NCBI GenBank assembly: GCA_020725025.1
Contig: DYFV01000019.1
Coordinates: 1-64,000 of the forward strand
Length of the DNA: 64,000 nt
Origin: Azoarcus sp.
Lineage (GTDB): Bacteria; Pseudomonadota; Gammaproteobacteria; Burkholderiales; Rhodocyclaceae
Reading direction: 5' to 3'
The notes below the pieces were generated by a model. That model was given only the letters and a program-made list of their open reading frames with translations, had not been told where the DNA came from and did not search any database. Every line of letters starts with the position of its first letter. The stretch's first letter is position 1. Both the position numbers and the translations under genes were made by a program. Positions 18,543-29,992 of the stretch are shown in pieces.

Positions 18543-21500
18543 ATGTCGATCCACGTGGCACTGCATCACGTCACCCGCTATCGCTACGACCGTCCGATCC
18601 GCCTCGGCCCGCAGGTGATCCGGCTGCGCCCCGCCCCGCACAGCCGCACCCGCATCCTGAGCTACTCCCTGCGCGTGCAGCCCGAGAAGCACTTCATCAA
18701 CTGGCAGCAGGACCCCCAGTCGAACTACCTGGCCCGCCTGGTCTTCCCGGAAAAGACGCGGGAGTTCCGCATCGAGGTGGACCTGGTGGCCGAGATGGCG
18801 GTCATCAACCCCTTCGACTTCTTCCTCGAGCCCCACGCCGAGCACTTTCCGTTCGAGTACGAAGGCTGGCAGCGCGACGAGCTCGCGCCCTACTTCAAGA
18901 AGCTGCCGCTCACCTCGCGGCTCGCGGCCTATCTCAACGGGATCGACCGGGAAAAGAAGCGCAGCGTCGACTTCCTGGTGGACCTCAACCGCGACCTCTT
19001 CGAGCACATCGAATACCTGATCCGTCTCGAGCCGGGTGTGCAGTCGCCCGAAGAGACCCTTGAGAAGCGCTCCGGCTCCTGCCGCGACTCGGCCTGGCTG
19101 CTGGTGCAGATCCTGCGCCACCTGGGCCTCGCCGCGCGCTTCGTGTCCGGCTACCTGATCCAGCTCACCCCCGACGTGAAGTCGCTGGACGGCCCCTCCG
19201 GGCCCGAGGCCGACTTCACCGACCTGCACGCCTGGTGCGAGGTCTATCTCCCCGGCGCCGGCTGGATCGGGCTCGACCCCACCTCCGGTATGTTCGCCGG
19301 CGAAGGCCACATCCCGCTCGCGTGCACGCCCGACCCCTACTCCGCGGCGCCGATCAGCGGCGCCCTCGACAAGTGCGAGGTGGAGTTCGAGCACGAGATG
19401 TCGGTCACCCGCATCTGGGAGGCGCCGCGCGTCACCAAGCCCTACACCGAGGAACAGTGGGCGCAGATCGAGGCGCTCGGCCACGCGGTGGACGCGGAGC
19501 TCGCGGCGATGGACGTGCGCCTCACCCAAGGCGGCGAGCCCACCTTCGTGTCGATCGACGACCCCGACGGCGCGGAGTGGAACACCGCCGCGCTGGGCCC
19601 GCTGAAGAAGCGCCTTTCGGCCGAGCTATACCAGCGTCTGCGCGAGAAATACGCGCCCCACGGCCTGGTGCATTTCGGACAGGGCAAGTGGTACCCCGGC
19701 GAGCAGCTGCCCCGCTGGTCCCTCAACTGCTATTGGCGCAAGGACGGCGAGCCGCTGTGGAGCGATCCGGCCCTCGTCGCCGACGAGCACGCGCCGGGCA
19801 AGGCCGACGCCGCGCTCGCCGGGCGCTTCCTCGCCGCCGTGGCCGATCGCCTTGGCGTGGACGCCCAATACCAGTTCCCCGCCTACGAGGACGTCTTCTA
19901 CTACCTCTGGCGCGAGCGGCGCCTGCCCGCGAACGTCGATCCCTTCGATTCGCGCATGGACGACCCGCTGGAGCGCGAGCGGCTGGCCCAAGTGCTCTCC
20001 CGCGGGCTCGAAACGGTGGTCGGTCACGTCCTGCCCCTGGGTCGCAACGGCAGCGCCGACACCTGGCAGAGCGGGCCCTGGTTCCTGCGCTCCGAACGCT
20101 GCTACCTGCTCCCGGGCGACTCGCCCCTGGGCTACCGTCTGCCCCTCGACTCCCTGCCCTGGGTGGCGGCCGAGGACTACCCCTGGATCCATCAGCCCGA
20201 CCCCTTCGCGCCCCGAGCGCCGCTGCGCTCCCAGGCCGAGCTGCGTCGCCAGTTCGCCCGCGACGACGGCGACGCGGCGGCCCGGCGACGCGCCGCCGCC
20301 GAGGCGCGCGCCCGAAAGCCGGGCCACGGCGAATCGGCCGCCAACATCGTGCGCACCGCCCTGTGCGCCCAGCCCCGCGACGGCGTGCTCTACCTCTTCA
20401 TGCCGCCGGTCGCCGCGCTGGAGGACTACCTGGAGATCGTGTCCGCCATCGAGGCGACCGCCAAGGCCCTCGGCCAGCCGGTCCTGCTGGAAGGCTACGA
20501 GCCGCCGCGGGACCCCCGTCTCCAGCACTTCCGCATCACGCCCGACCCCGGCGTGATCGAAGTGAACGTGCAGCCCGTCTCGCGCTGGGAGGAGCTGGTC
20601 GAGCAGACCACCCACCTCTACGAGGCGGCCCACCAGACGCGGCTCACCACCGAGAAGTTCATGCTCGACGGCCGCCACACCGGCACCGGCGGAGGCAACC
20701 ACTTCGTACTGGGCGGCCCCAGCCCCGAGGACTCGCCCTTCCTGCGCCGCCCCGATCTGCTGCGCTCCATGGTCAGCTACTGGCACAACCATCCCAGCCT
20801 GTCCTACCTCTTCTCCGGCCTCTTCATCGGCCCCAGCTCCCAGGCGCCGCGGGTGGACGAGGCGCGCAACGACTCGATCTACGAGCTGGAGATCGCCTTC
20901 CGGGAGATGGAGCGCCTCACAGCCGAGCGCGGCGACGCCACCCCGCCCTGGCTCGTGGACCGGCTGCTGCGCAACCTCCTCATCGACGCGACCGGCAACA
21001 CCCACCGCGCCGAGTTCTGCATCGACAAGCTCTACTCTCCGGACGGTCCGGCCGGGCGGCTGGGGCTGCTGGAGATGCGTGCCTTCGAGATGCCGCCCCA
21101 CGCGCGCATGAGCCTCACCCAGCAGCTACTGCTGCGCACCCTGGTGGCGCGCTTCTGGAGGGCGCCCTATGCGCCGCCGCGCCTGGTGCGCTGGGGCACC
21201 GAGCTGCACGACCGCTTCCTCCTGCCGCACTTCGTCTGGCAGGACTTCAACGAGGTGATCGGCGAGCTGCAGGCCGAGGGCTTCGCGCTGCGCCCCGAGT
21301 GGTTCGCGCCCCACCTGGAGTTCCGCTTTCCCAAGTACGGCGACCTGGACGCGCGCGGCATGCGCCTGGAGCTGCGCGGCGCCCTGGAGCCCTGGCACGT
21401 GATGGGCGAGGAAGGGGCCGCCGGCGGCGCGGTGCGCTACGTGGACTCCTCGGTCGAGCGCCTGCAGGTCAAGCTCGACGGCGCGTCCCCCGACCGCTAC

Positions 21501-21866
21501 CGGGTGACCTGCAACGGCGTGCCCGTACCCCTGCGGCCCACCGGCACGGTGGGCGAGTACGTGGCCGGCGTGCGCTACCGCGCCTGGCAGCCCGCCTCCT
21601 GCCTGCACCCGACCATCGGCACGGACACCCCCCTCACCTTCGACCTGGTCGACACCTGGAACAGGAAGAGCCTCGGCGGCTGCCAGTACCACGTGATGCA
21701 TCCGGGCGGGCGCAGCTTCGACACCTTCCCGGTCAACGCCTTCGAGGCCGAGAGCCGGCGCCTCGCCCGCTTCTTCCGCATCGGCCACACCCCGGGCGGG
21801 ATGCAGGTGGGGGAAGCCCCCATCAACCCGGAATTCCCGTTCACGCTAGACTTGCGCAACCATTGA
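18543..21866 (+). CDS. Transglutaminase-like protein with DUF2126 domain
   Basis: 1107-residue cytosolic protein. Residues 1-260 hold a bacterial transglutaminase N-domain and a papain-like core with the triad Cys180 (GSCRDSAW), His229 (DLHAWCEV) and Asp245 (GLDPTSG). From about 290 to the end is the large DUF2126 region, starting near [17 protein letters not shown]. The family always travels with circularly permuted ATP-grasp and alpha-E proteins and is thought to cut or form isopeptide bonds in a peptide-tagging or peptide-synthesis process (published genome-context prediction). The ATG is chosen for its GGGAGAGG ribosome site; 138 bases of open frame upstream lack conservation. Confidence 0.9.
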   Translation: MSIHVALHHVTRYRYDRPIRLGPQVIRLRPAPHSRTRILSYSLRVQPEKHFINWQQDPQSNYLARLVFPEKTREFRIEVDLVAEMAVINPFDFFLEPHAEHFPFEYEGWQRDELAPYFKKLPLTSRLAAYLNGIDREKKRSVDFLVDLNRDLFEHIEYLIRLEPGVQSPEETLEKRSGSCRDSAWLLVQILRHLGLAARFVSGYLIQLTPDVKSLDGPSGPEADFTDLHAWCEVYLPGAGWIGLDPTSGMFAGEGHIPLACTPDPYSAAPISGALDKCEVEFEHEMSVTRIWEAPRVTKPYTEEQWAQIEALGHAVDAELAAMDVRLTQGGEPTFVSIDDPDGAEWNTAALGPLKKRLSAELYQRLREKYAPHGLVHFGQGKWYPGEQLPRWSLNCYWRKDGEPLWSDPALVADEHAPGKADAALAGRFLAAVADRLGVDAQYQFPAYEDVFYYLWRERRLPANVDPFDSRMDDPLERERLAQVLSRGLETVVGHVLPLGRNGSADTWQSGPWFLRSERCYLLPGDSPLGYRLPLDSLPWVAAEDYPWIHQPDPFAPRAPLRSQAELRRQFARDDGDAAARRRAAAEARARKPGHGESAANIVRTALCAQPRDGVLYLFMPPVAALEDYLEIVSAIEATAKALGQPVLLEGYEPPRDPRLQHFRITPDPGVIEVNVQPVSRWEELVEQTTHLYEAAHQTRLTTEKFMLDGRHTGTGGGNHFVLGGPSPEDSPFLRRPDLLRSMVSYWHNHPSLSYLFSGLFIGPSSQAPRVDEARNDSIYELEIAFREMERLTAERGDATPPWLVDRLLRNLLIDATGNTHRAEFCIDKLYSPDGPAGRLGLLEMRAFEMPPHARMSLTQQLLLRTLVARFWRAPYAPPRLVRWGTELHDRFLLPHFVWQDFNEVIGELQAEGFALRPEWFAPHLEFRFPKYGDLDARGMRLELRGALEPWHVMGEEGAAGGAVRYVDSSVERLQVKLDGASPDRYRVTCNGVPVPLRPTGTVGEYVAGVRYRAWQPASCLHPTIGTDTPLTFDLVDTWNRKSLGGCQYHVMHPGGRSFDTFPVNAFEAESRRLARFFRIGHTPGGMQVGEAPINPEFPFTLDLRNH

Positions 21867-21915
21867 CCGACCGGCCGCCCCGCCATGTGCGGCGCGGCCC
21901 GCACGCCCGCCTTCC

Positions 21916-24393
21916 ATGCCCTCCGGCCTGATCGCCAGCTACCCCTTCGCGCCCGACCGCTACGACGAGATGCTGGCCGAGAAAGGCTACGCGCGCCCCC
22001 ACTGGGCGGCGTTCGCCGAGCGGCTCGAGAACTTCCCGGAGCGCGTGCTCGACCAGCGCGCCGCCTTCGTGCGCGACGCGATCGAGGCCGACGGGGTCAC
22101 CTACAACGTGTATGCCGACCCCCAGGGCACCCGGCGGCCGTGGGAGCTCGATCCGCTGCCGCTCATCATGGACGCCGGCGAGTGGAACGCGCTGGCGGCG
22201 GCCGTGGCCCAGCGGGCGCGGCTCCTGAACGCCATCCTCGCCGATCTCTACGGCCCGCAGCATCTCCTCGCCGAGGGGCTCCTTCCGCCGGCGCTGGTGT
22301 TCGGCCAGCACGGCTACAAATGGCCCTGCCGCGGCGCGGTGCCGCCGGGCGGCAACTTCCTGCATCTGTACGCCGTCGATATCGGCCGCGCCCCCGACGG
22401 GCGCTGGTGGGTGATCGGCGACCGCACCCAGGGCCCCTCCGGCGCGGGCTACGCGCTGCAGAACCGCATCATCGTCTCGCGCGCCTTTCCGGACGCCTTC
22501 CGCCAGCTGCAGGTGCAGACCCTGGCCGCCTTCTTCCGTACGGTGCAGGAGAGCCTCGGCCGCATGGCACCCACCGACGGCGAGACGCCGCTGGTGGTGG
22601 TGCTCACCCCCGGGCCCTACAACGAGACCTACTTCGAGCACGCCTTCCTCGCCCGCTACCTCGGCTTCCCGCTGGTGGAGGGGCAGGACCTCACTGTGCG
22701 CGAGGACAGCGTCTACCTCAAGACCCTGCGCGGGCTGCGGCGGGTACACGCCATCCTGCGGCGGCTCGACGACGACTTCTGCGACCCGCTGGAGCTGCGT
22801 GCCGACTCGGCGCTCGGCATCCCGGGGCTCCTGGGCGCGGTACGCGCCGGGCGGGTGCTGATCGCCAACGCGCTGGGAAGCGGCGTGCTCGAGAGCGCCG
22901 CGCTGTTCGGTTTCCTGCCGGCGATCTCCGAGCGCCTGCTGGGCGAGCCGCTCGCCATGCCCTCGGTGGCCTCCTGGTGGTGCGGCGAGCCGCCCGCCCT
23001 CGAGTACGTGCTCGCCAATCTGGACAAGCTCGTCATCAAGCCCGCCTTCAGCAGCATGCACATGAACGCGGTGTTCGGCCACGAGCTGCGCGGCGAGGCC
23101 CGCCGCGCCCTGATCGAGAGCATCCGCGCCCAGCCCCACGCCTACGTGGCGCAGGAGTGGGTGCGTCTCGCCCAGGCGCCGGTGTGGTCTCCGCGTGCCG
23201 GCCAGCGGCTCATGCCGCGCTCGGTGGGCCTGCGGCTCTTCGCCGCCGCCACCCCGGAGGGCTATATGGTGATGCCGGGTGCGCTCGCGCGCGTCGCGCC
23301 GCGCAGCGGCATGGAGGTGATCTCCATGCAGCGCGGCGGCCTGTCCAAGGACACCTGGGTGCGCTCCGACGGCCCCGTGCGCCACGCGAGCATGCTGAAG
23401 AAGCGCCTGGGCGTGATCGACCTCCTGTGCACCGGCACGGACATTCCCTCGCGGGTCGGCGAGACGCTCTTCTGGATGGGCCGCTACGCCGAGCGCTGCG
23501 AGTCGTCCTCGCGCATCCTGCGTGCGGCGCTGGCGCGGCTCGCCGGCGCCGATCCGGCCCAGGACCTGGCGAGCCTGCTGCGCGCCGCCCGCCACATCGG
23601 GGCGCTGCCCGAAGAGGAGGACCGCGCCCACACGGTGGAGAGCGTGCTCCTCAAGGCGGTGTCCGACCCCGCCCGCGCCGGCTCGGTCGCCGCCAACCTG
23701 CGCGGCCTCGCCTACAACGCCAACAAGGTGCGCGAGCGCCTGTCCTCGGACAACTGGCACGCGCTGAACCGCCTGGAGCAGGCGCTGCAGCCGCCGCCCA
23801 CCACCATCGACCAGGCGCAGGTGGCGGTGGACCAGGTGATGCTCGGCTGCATCGCGCTCGCCGGCTTCGCCATGGACGACATGACCCGCGACGAGGGCTG
23901 GCGCTTCCTCATCATGGGCCGCCGCATCGAGCGGCTCGCCTGGCTGTCCTCCCTCGTGACGGTGCCGCTGACCGCCCGCGAGGGCGAGCGCGAGCGCATG
24001 CTGGAGTGGCTGCTGGAGGCGGCCAACTCCATCGTCACCTACCGCTCCCGCTACCGGCGAGTACCCGAGCTCCTGCCGGTGCTGCATCTGCTGGTGTTCG
24101 ACGTCTCCAACCCGCACTCGGTGGCCTTCCAGGTGGACGCCCTGCAGCGCTACATGGATACCAGCGCGCGGGAGCTGAACCACCCGACACTGCCCTTCTT
24201 CGCCGCGCTCGAGACGCGCCTGCGCCACTTCGACCTCACCCAGTTCGAGGCGGAGCATTGCGAGCCCGCCTGCGCCGCCCTCGCCACCCTGCTCGAGGAC
24301 GCGCAGCGCACCGCCTACGCCGCCTCGGACGAGATCCACCGCCGCTTCTTCATCCACACCGTGCGCCCGGCCCGGCGCAGGCGGGCCGCATGA
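21916..24393 (+). CDS. Circularly permuted ATP-grasp / alpha-E fusion protein
   Basis: 825-residue fusion. Residues 1 to about 490 match the circularly permuted ATP-grasp family (DUF404/DUF407), with [26 protein letters not shown] and VIKPAFSS. From about 510 to 810 is the helical alpha-E domain (DUF403), opening with [12 protein letters not shown]. In many genomes these are two genes; here they are fused, which supports the view that they act as one unit. ATP-grasp enzymes join a carboxylate to an amine using ATP, so this is probably the peptide-forming enzyme that pairs with the two transglutaminase-like proteins. Substrates are unknown. It follows the previous gene by 49 bases. Confidence 0.88.
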   Translation: MPSGLIASYPFAPDRYDEMLAEKGYARPHWAAFAERLENFPERVLDQRAAFVRDAIEADGVTYNVYADPQGTRRPWELDPLPLIMDAGEWNALAAAVAQRARLLNAILADLYGPQHLLAEGLLPPALVFGQHGYKWPCRGAVPPGGNFLHLYAVDIGRAPDGRWWVIGDRTQGPSGAGYALQNRIIVSRAFPDAFRQLQVQTLAAFFRTVQESLGRMAPTDGETPLVVVLTPGPYNETYFEHAFLARYLGFPLVEGQDLTVREDSVYLKTLRGLRRVHAILRRLDDDFCDPLELRADSALGIPGLLGAVRAGRVLIANALGSGVLESAALFGFLPAISERLLGEPLAMPSVASWWCGEPPALEYVLANLDKLVIKPAFSSMHMNAVFGHELRGEARRALIESIRAQPHAYVAQEWVRLAQAPVWSPRAGQRLMPRSVGLRLFAAATPEGYMVMPGALARVAPRSGMEVISMQRGGLSKDTWVRSDGPVRHASMLKKRLGVIDLLCTGTDIPSRVGETLFWMGRYAERCESSSRILRAALARLAGADPAQDLASLLRAARHIGALPEEEDRAHTVESVLLKAVSDPARAGSVAANLRGLAYNANKVRERLSSDNWHALNRLEQALQPPPTTIDQAQVAVDQVMLGCIALAGFAMDDMTRDEGWRFLIMGRRIERLAWLSSLVTVPLTAREGERERMLEWLLEAANSIVTYRSRYRRVPELLPVLHLLVFDVSNPHSVAFQVDALQRYMDTSARELNHPTLPFFAALETRLRHFDLTQFEAEHCEPACAALATLLEDAQRTAYAASDEIHRRFFIHTVRPARRRRAA

Positions 24394-25355
24394 GCCCGGT
24401 GCGCTACCACGTGCGCCACGACACGATCTACCGCTACGACCAGCCGGTGGGCGAATCGCACCAGCTGCTGCGGCTCACTCCGCGGGAGCTGCCGTGGCAG
24501 ACCTGCGTGGCGCACCGCATCGACGTCGTGCCCGAGCCCAGCCGCCTCGGCGAATTCCGCGACAGTTTCGGCAACCAGGTGCGGGCGCTGCATTTCGAGG
24601 CCGACCACGACGCCCTCGAGATCCGCGCCGAGAGCTGGGTCGAGCTCGCGCCCCGGGCGATCCCGGCAGCAAAGGACTCGCCGCCCTGGGAGACGGTGCG
24701 CGAGGCGCTCACCTACCACGCCGAACGGCGCATGACGTCCGAGACGCTGGAGGCGACCGCCTTTCTCTTCGAGTCGCCGCACGTGCGCCTCAAGCGCGAT
24801 TTCGCGGAGTATGCGGCGGCGTGCTTCACGCCCGGGCTGGCGCTGCTCGAAGGCGTCGACCGCCTCATGCGGCGCATCCACGAGGAGTTCGCTTTCGACC
24901 CCGAGGCGACCGACGTGTCGACGCCGGTCACCCAGGTCTTCGCGCAGCGCCGGGGCGTATGCCAGGACTTCGCCCATTTCATGATCTCCTGCCTGCGCTC
25001 CACCGGGCTGGCCGCCCGCTACGTAAGCGGCTACCTGCTCACCCGGCCGCCGCCCGGCAAGCGCCGCCTGGTAGGCGCCGACGCCACCCACGCCTGGGTG
25101 TCGGTGTACTGCCCGCGGTCGGGCTGGGTGGACTTCGACCCGACCAACGCCGTGTGCCCCGACCGGGAGCACATCACCATCGGCTGGGGGCGCGACTTCG
25201 GCGACGTCTCCCCGCTGCGCGGCGTGATCCTCGGCGGCGGCGAGCACGAGCCGGAGATCGCGGTCACCGTGGTGCCGGAAGACGAGTTCACCGAGCTCTA
25301 CACCGACGCCGAGCTGCCGGCGCTGAACCTGCCGCCCATACACGCCCGCGCTTGA
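24390..25355 (+). CDS. Transglutaminase-like cysteine protease (short form)
   Basis: 321-residue cytosolic protein: bacterial transglutaminase N-terminal domain ([20 protein letters not shown]) followed by the papain-like core with Cys191 (GVCQDFAH), His234 (THAWVSVY) and Asp250 (DFDPTNAV). The start overlaps the stop of the ATP-grasp/alpha-E gene (ATGA), fixing the start and showing translational coupling. It is a smaller paralogue of the domain in the first operon gene. It probably hydrolyses or transfers amide bonds made by the ATP-grasp enzyme; this role is inference from conserved context. Confidence 0.9.
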   Translation: MSPVRYHVRHDTIYRYDQPVGESHQLLRLTPRELPWQTCVAHRIDVVPEPSRLGEFRDSFGNQVRALHFEADHDALEIRAESWVELAPRAIPAAKDSPPWETVREALTYHAERRMTSETLEATAFLFESPHVRLKRDFAEYAAACFTPGLALLEGVDRLMRRIHEEFAFDPEATDVSTPVTQVFAQRRGVCQDFAHFMISCLRSTGLAARYVSGYLLTRPPPGKRRLVGADATHAWVSVYCPRSGWVDFDPTNAVCPDREHITIGWGRDFGDVSPLRGVILGGGEHEPEIAVTVVPEDEFTELYTDAELPALNLPPIHARA

Positions 25356-26269
25356 AGCTCTACTACGCCGACCATTTCGTGCTGCCGCTCCCCGCCGGCC
25401 ATCGCTTCCCGATGGAGAAGTACTCGCGCCTGCGGTCCCGCCTCGCCGCCAGCGGGGTGTTCGCCCCGGACGATTTCGAGGTCCCGGCGGCCGCCGACGA
25501 CGCGGCCATCCTCCGCGCCCACGACGCCGACTACCTGCACCGGGTCGTCAGCGGCACGCTGAACGCCGCCGAGCAGCGCCGCATCGGCTTTCCCTGGTCG
25601 CCGCAGATGGTGGAACGCTCGCGCCGTTCGGCCGGCGCAACGCTCGCCGCCTGCCGCACCGCGCTGGCCGGGGGCTGGGCCGCCAACCTCGCCGGCGGCA
25701 CCCACCATGCCCATCGGGACTTCGGCTCGGGCTTCTGCGTCTTCAACGACGCCGCCATCGCGGCGCTCGCCATGCGCGCCGAAGGCCGCGTGCGGCGAGT
25801 GGCAGTGATCGACTGCGACGTGCACCAGGGCGACGGCACTGCGGCCATCCTCGCCGAGGAGCCGGAGGTGTTCACCTTCAGCATGCACGGCGCGAAGAAC
25901 TTCCCCTTTCGCAAGGCCCGCTCGGATCTCGACGTGGAGCTCGCCGACGGCACCGGGGACGAGGACTACCTGGCCGCCCTCGACGAGGGTCTCGCCACGC
26001 TCTTCGCGCGCTTCGAGCCCGAGCTCGTGATCTATCTCGCCGGCGCCGACCCGTTCGGCGGCGACCGCTTCGGCCGCCTCGCGCTCACCCGGGAGGGACT
26101 CGCCGCTCGTGACGCGCGGGTGCTCTCCACCTGTCGACAGCGCGGCATCCCGGTAGCCGTGGCGATGGCGGGCGGCTACGCGCCCGACATCGACGACACG
26201 GTGAGCATCCACTACGAGACGGTGATGACCGCCGCCCGCATCCTGGCGCCATGCGACCCGCCTTTGTAG
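25352..26269 (+). CDS. Histone deacetylase-like amidohydrolase
   Basis: 305-residue zinc amidohydrolase of the HDAC/AcuC/acetylpolyamine fold, class IV-like. The active-site His pair is His118-His119 ([11 protein letters not shown]). Zinc ligands are Asp156 and His158 (DCDVHQGDG) and Asp233 (AGADPFGGD), and the transition-state Tyr is in AGGY near residue 276. It starts with TTG overlapping the previous stop (TTGA); no ATG fits, and the N-terminus [20 protein letters not shown] is the usual one. Possible substrates are acetylated lysine, polyamines or an acyl group on the product of the preceding enzymes. Its place in this operon is the unusual point. Confidence 0.88.
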   Translation: MKLYYADHFVLPLPAGHRFPMEKYSRLRSRLAASGVFAPDDFEVPAAADDAAILRAHDADYLHRVVSGTLNAAEQRRIGFPWSPQMVERSRRSAGATLAACRTALAGGWAANLAGGTHHAHRDFGSGFCVFNDAAIAALAMRAEGRVRRVAVIDCDVHQGDGTAAILAEEPEVFTFSMHGAKNFPFRKARSDLDVELADGTGDEDYLAALDEGLATLFARFEPELVIYLAGADPFGGDRFGRLALTREGLAARDARVLSTCRQRGIPVAVAMAGGYAPDIDDTVSIHYETVMTAARILAPCDPPL

Positions 26270-26295
26270 GAGGGCGCCGGCGGGCGGAGCAATCG

Positions 26296-27114
26296 ATGAG
26301 GCTGTACGGCGTGGACTTCACCTCCGCGCCGCGCCCGCGCAAACCCATCACCGTGGCGGCAGGAAGGTTCGTGGACGGCGTCGTGAGCCTGGATCGGCTG
26401 GAGGGGCTGCCCGACTGGCCGGCCTTCGAGGCCTTCCTCGCCCGCCCGGGCCCCTGGCTCGGCGGCTTCGACTTCCCCTTCGGCCTGCCCCGCGAGGCGG
26501 TGGTCGATCTCGGTTGGCCCACGAGCTGGCCGGCGCTGGTGACCCGTTGCGCGGCCCTCGGCCGCCAGGCCTTCCGCGAGGCACTCGACGCCTATCGGGT
26601 CACCCGCCCCGTCGGCGCCCGCTATGCGCACCGCGCGGCGGACCTCCCGGCCCGCTCCCACAGCCCGCTGAAGCTCGTGAACCCGCCGGTCGGCCTGATG
26701 TTCCTGGAAGGCGCGCCGCGCCTGCTCACGGCCGGCGTGAGCGTGCCCGGACTGCACCAGGCCGATCCGGCCCGCGTGGCGATGGAAGCCTATCCGGGGC
26801 TCCTCGCCCGGGCGATCACCCGTACGCCCTACAAGACCGACGAGCGCCCGAAGCAGACCCCGGCACGCCGCGAGGCGCGGGAGCGCATCGTAGCCGCGCT
26901 GGAAGACGGAGCACACCCGCTGGGGCTGCCCCTCTCGATGAGCGAACCCGACCGGGCCGCCGTGATCCACGACGCCTCGGGCGACCTCCTGGATGCGGCG
27001 CTCGCGCTGGTTCAGGCGGCGTGGTGCCTCGCCGCGGGGCCGCCGCTGTACGGCCTGCCGGAGGGCACCGACCCGCTGGAGGGCTGGATCGCGACCGTCC
27101 CGGCCCGCTCCTGA
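26296..27114 (+). CDS. DUF429-family protein (predicted RNase H-like nuclease)
   Basis: 272-residue cytosolic protein. It starts GVDFTSAPRPRKPI, typical of the DUF429 family, which has an RNase H-like fold with acidic residues (GGFDFPFGLP, MEAYPG, DASGDLLDAALAL). Some members are predicted nucleases, but no activity is established. The ATG at 26296 has GGAG seven bases upstream; an earlier in-frame ATG at 26251 would overlap the deacetylase gene. It probably ends the transglutaminase operon, 26 bases after the deacetylase stop. Confidence 0.8.
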   Translation: MRLYGVDFTSAPRPRKPITVAAGRFVDGVVSLDRLEGLPDWPAFEAFLARPGPWLGGFDFPFGLPREAVVDLGWPTSWPALVTRCAALGRQAFREALDAYRVTRPVGARYAHRAADLPARSHSPLKLVNPPVGLMFLEGAPRLLTAGVSVPGLHQADPARVAMEAYPGLLARAITRTPYKTDERPKQTPARREARERIVAALEDGAHPLGLPLSMSEPDRAAVIHDASGDLLDAALALVQAAWCLAAGPPLYGLPEGTDPLEGWIATVPARS

Positions 27115-27122
27115 AGCCGCTC

Positions 27123-27800
27123 CTAGGAGCTGCCGCTCGTCCCTGCCCGCCGCTCGCGCTCCGCCTTCACCAGCGCCGCGATGTCCGTGTTGCCGTTGGC
27201 GAGCGCCCAGCTCTCGGCGGTGAAGCCGCTGTCGTTCTTCTGGTCGAGCTTCACCTCCGTTTGCAGGAGCCGGCGCACCACGTCCATGTGGCCGTTGCGC
27301 GCGGCGAGCATCAGCGCGTTCGACCTGTTCGGAGCGAGGGCGTTGACGTTGGCGCCGCGCGCGAGCAGGCGCTCGACGATGTCGATGTGCCCCTCGAAAG
27401 CGGCGTAGAGCAGCGGATTCCAGCCCTCGTGATCGAACTCTGCGCCCGCCTCGAGCAGCAGCTTCGCCACCTCCTCGTGCCCCTTGAGCGAAGCCAGCAT
27501 CAGCGCCGAGTCGCCGCTCGGATTGCGCGTCGAGACCCGCGGACGAAAGTCCAGCAGGCGCTCGACGGTCTCGGGGTGGCCCTCGCGGGCGGCGATCATG
27601 AGCAGTGTGTTGCCGCCGGCGTCGACCGTATTCGGATCGATGCCGCGCTCGACGAGCGCCGAGAGCGTCCGGGTCGCCCCGGTGCGGGCGGCGATGAGGG
27701 CATCCTCGTAGCTGTCGGCATGGGCCGCGCCGGCAGCGAGCACGAGGCCGGCCGCGGCGGCCGTCAGGAGGCGGCGCAGGGTGCTAGTCGCGTTGGGCAT
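27123..27800 (-). CDS. Secreted ankyrin-repeat protein
   Basis: 225-residue protein with a clear Sec signal peptide (LLTAAAAGLVLAAGAAHA, cleavage after about residue 28), followed by five or six ankyrin repeats, e.g. GGNTLLMIAAREGHPETVERLL and NALMLAARNGHMDVVRRLL. It should be periplasmic and bind a protein partner. Some periplasmic ankyrin proteins (AnkB type) protect catalases, but none is encoded here. Its start overlaps the tatD end by 17 bases, so it is the last gene of the tatD-side operon. Confidence 0.88.
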   Translation of the reverse strand: MPNATSTLRRLLTAAAAGLVLAAGAAHADSYEDALIAARTGATRTLSALVERGIDPNTVDAGGNTLLMIAAREGHPETVERLLDFRPRVSTRNPSGDSALMLASLKGHEEVAKLLLEAGAEFDHEGWNPLLYAAFEGHIDIVERLLARGANVNALAPNRSNALMLAARNGHMDVVRRLLQTEVKLDQKNDSGFTAESWALANGNTDIAALVKAERERRAGTSGSS

Positions 27801-28557
27801 GGCGGAACAGGCGGAAGAAGTTGTCTGAGGTGGCTTCGGCGATGCGTTCGAGCGGTTCCCCGCGCAGGCGTGCGATCTCCTCGGCCACGTGCACCACCCA
27901 CCCCGGCTCGTTGGTGCGGCCGCGATGGGGCACCGGCGCGAGATAGGGGGAATCTGTCTCGATCAGCAGCCGATCGAGCGGCACGTACTGCGCCACCGCC
28001 TTGAGATCGACCGCGTTCTTGAAGGTGACGATGCCCGAGAACGAGATGTAGAAGCCGAGCTCGAGCGCCGCTTCGGCCACCTCGCGGGACTCGGTGAAGC
28101 AGTGCATGACGCCTCCCGCCTCGGCCGCGCCTTCCTCGCGCATCAGGCGCAACGTATCTTCCGAGGCGGCCCGGGTGTGCACGATGAGCGGCTTGCCGCA
28201 GGCGCGCGCGGCGCGGATGTGGGTGCGGAAGCGCTGACGCTGCCACTCCGGGGCGTCCTTCTGCCAGTAGTAGTCGAGCCCCGTCTCGCCGATGGCCACC
28301 ACCTTGGGATGGGCGGCGAGGGCCACGAGGCGGGCCTCGTCGGGCTCCTCCACCTCGGCGTTGTCCGGATGGACGCCCACCGAGGCCCACAGCCCCGGAT
28401 GGCGCTCGGCCAGCGCGAGCACGCGGGGAAACTCCTCGAGCTTCACGCAGGCGCACAGCGCGTGGGTGACGCGGTTCGCCGCCATGGTGGCGACGATCGC
28501 GTCCTCGCGCTCCAGCAGTTCGGGAAAATCCAGATGGCAGTGCGAATCGACGTACAT
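27784..28557 (-). CDS. TatD-family metal-dependent DNase
   Basis: 257-residue TIM-barrel hydrolase. Metal ligands are visible in DSHCHLDF near the start, GETGLDYYW, HTRAASEDT, HCFTES and ETDSPYLAP. Family members are 3'-5' exonucleases and AP endonucleases acting in DNA repair or decay. Homologues in this position, after pilZ-holB-tmk, are often annotated YcfH/TatD. I chose the ATG at 28557, directly before the conserved YVDSHCHL; a longer open frame upstream is not protein-like. Confidence 0.92.
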   Translation of the reverse strand: MYVDSHCHLDFPELLEREDAIVATMAANRVTHALCACVKLEEFPRVLALAERHPGLWASVGVHPDNAEVEEPDEARLVALAAHPKVVAIGETGLDYYWQKDAPEWQRQRFRTHIRAARACGKPLIVHTRAASEDTLRLMREEGAAEAGGVMHCFTESREVAEAALELGFYISFSGIVTFKNAVDLKAVAQYVPLDRLLIETDSPYLAPVPHRGRTNEPGWVVHVAEEIARLRGEPLERIAEATSDNFFRLFRHAQRD

Positions 28558-28589
28558 CGGCAGAATGACGCCGGGCCGGCGCGGCCCGG

Positions 28590-28955
28590 TCAGAGCGTGT
28601 GGGTGGGACGGTTGGACCCGAGGTGACCGGCAAGGATCTGTTCGATCCGGTGGCGCAGCGCGCGGCCCGACTCGTCGGCGCTGAAATGCACCCCGATGCC
28701 TTGGGTCTTGCCGCCCTGGGCGCCCGGCGGCGTGACCCATACCACGGTGGCGGCCACCGGATGCTTGGTCGGGTCGTCCATGAGCTGCAGCAGCATGAAC
28801 ACCTCGTCGCCCAGCGAATAGGACTTCGGCGTCGGCACGAAGATCCCGCCGTTGGCGAGGAAGGGCATGTAGGCCGCGTAGAGGGCGGACTTGGAGTTGA
28901 TGTTCAGCGAAAGCACGCTAGGGCGTGCCACCTGGGGACGGGCGATTTCGCTCAT
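28590..28955 (-). CDS. pilZ: PilZ-domain protein (type IV pilus assembly)
   Basis: 121-residue small cytosolic PilZ protein of the original pilus-assembly type: LSLNINSKSALYAAYMPFL, GGIFVPTPKSYSLGDEVFML, and GIGVHFS near the end. This subgroup lacks the c-di-GMP-binding RxxxR motif and instead binds PilB and FimX-like partners. The ATGA overlap with holB and the holB-pilZ-tatD order are standard in beta- and gammaproteobacteria. Confidence 0.9.
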   Translation of the reverse strand: MSEIARPQVARPSVLSLNINSKSALYAAYMPFLANGGIFVPTPKSYSLGDEVFMLLQLMDDPTKHPVAATVVWVTPPGAQGGKTQGIGVHFSADESGRALRHRIEQILAGHLGSNRPTHTL

Positions 28956-29992
28956 GGGCGGGATCCGGTCAGGGCGCGCGCATAGCGCAGGAGCATGTCT
29001 TCGAGCATCAACCTCGCATTGAGCGGATGCTGGGCGACCCGGCGAATCCGCGCGAACTCATTGTAGCAGCTCACCACCGCCGCCACGCTCGCACCGCGCG
29101 CGAGGCCGGCGAGCACGTCGGCCTGCGCCGGAAAGAATCGCACGCGCCCGCCCAGGCGCAGGGCCGCGAGATCGGTCACCCAGCGCTGCAGCCAGTCGAC
29201 CAGCTGCGGCATGCCGAAGCCCGCGGCCGTCGCCTCCTTCGACTTCAGCCAGCTCTCCCACTGCCCCGCCAGGCGCAGCGGATCGCCGCCCGGCAGCTGG
29301 GCGAGGTCCTTCACGAAGCGCGCCAGCATCGCCGCGCCGCCCTGCTCCGCCAGCCGGTGCGCCGCGAGGGGCATGCCGCCGGTGAGCGCCACGAGCTCCG
29401 CACCCGCCTGGGGGTTTTCCCGCAGCCACCGGGCCGTCACGTCCTCGGACGGCCGCGTGACCGCCCACTGCTGGCAGCGGCTTCGCAAAGTCGGCAGCAG
29501 GCCCCGCGGCGACGACGTCACCAGCAGGAATATGCAACCGGCCGGCGGCTCCTCGAGGAGCTTGAGGAAGGCGTTGGCGGTGAAGACATTCATCGCGTCG
29601 GCCGGATCCACGACGACCACCCGGCGGCTGCTCTGGTGGCCGGTGACGCCCAGCGCGTCCTGCAGCGCTCGGATCTGGTCGATCACGATCTGCGAGGACT
29701 TGCCCTTGCCGGCGGCGCCTTCGCCCTCCTCGTCCCCGGCCGCCGCTTCCGACTCGGGCACCAGCCGATAGAGGTCGGGATGATTGCCGGACAGGCGCAG
29801 ACGGCACGCCGCGCATTCGCCGCAGGCCTGGCCGTCGGGGCCGGGCGTGGCGCACAGCAGGCGCGCCGCCAGCGCCTCGGCCAGATCGCGCTTGCCAAGG
29901 CCGGGCTGACCGACGAAGAGCAAGGCGTGCGGCAGGCGCGCGTCCAGCGCCACCAGACGCTGCCACAGTCCGGTGAGCCAGGGGTGGATCAT
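28952..29992 (-). CDS. holB: DNA polymerase III subunit delta'
   Basis: 346-residue clamp-loader subunit. The AAA+ core has the modified P-loop [15 protein letters not shown], the zinc module CGECAACRL, the sensor region [12 protein letters not shown] and the SRC motif SRCQQW. A Lys/Gly-rich insertion (about residues 80-95) is not typical and may be a flexible loop. ATGA overlap with tmk upstream and with pilZ downstream gives a coupled block. Confidence 0.94.
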   Translation of the reverse strand: MIHPWLTGLWQRLVALDARLPHALLFVGQPGLGKRDLAEALAARLLCATPGPDGQACGECAACRLRLSGNHPDLYRLVPESEAAAGDEEGEGAAGKGKSSQIVIDQIRALQDALGVTGHQSSRRVVVVDPADAMNVFTANAFLKLLEEPPAGCIFLLVTSSPRGLLPTLRSRCQQWAVTRPSEDVTARWLRENPQAGAELVALTGGMPLAAHRLAEQGGAAMLARFVKDLAQLPGGDPLRLAGQWESWLKSKEATAAGFGMPQLVDWLQRWVTDLAALRLGGRVRFFPAQADVLAGLARGASVAAVVSCYNEFARIRRVAQHPLNARLMLEDMLLRYARALTGSRP

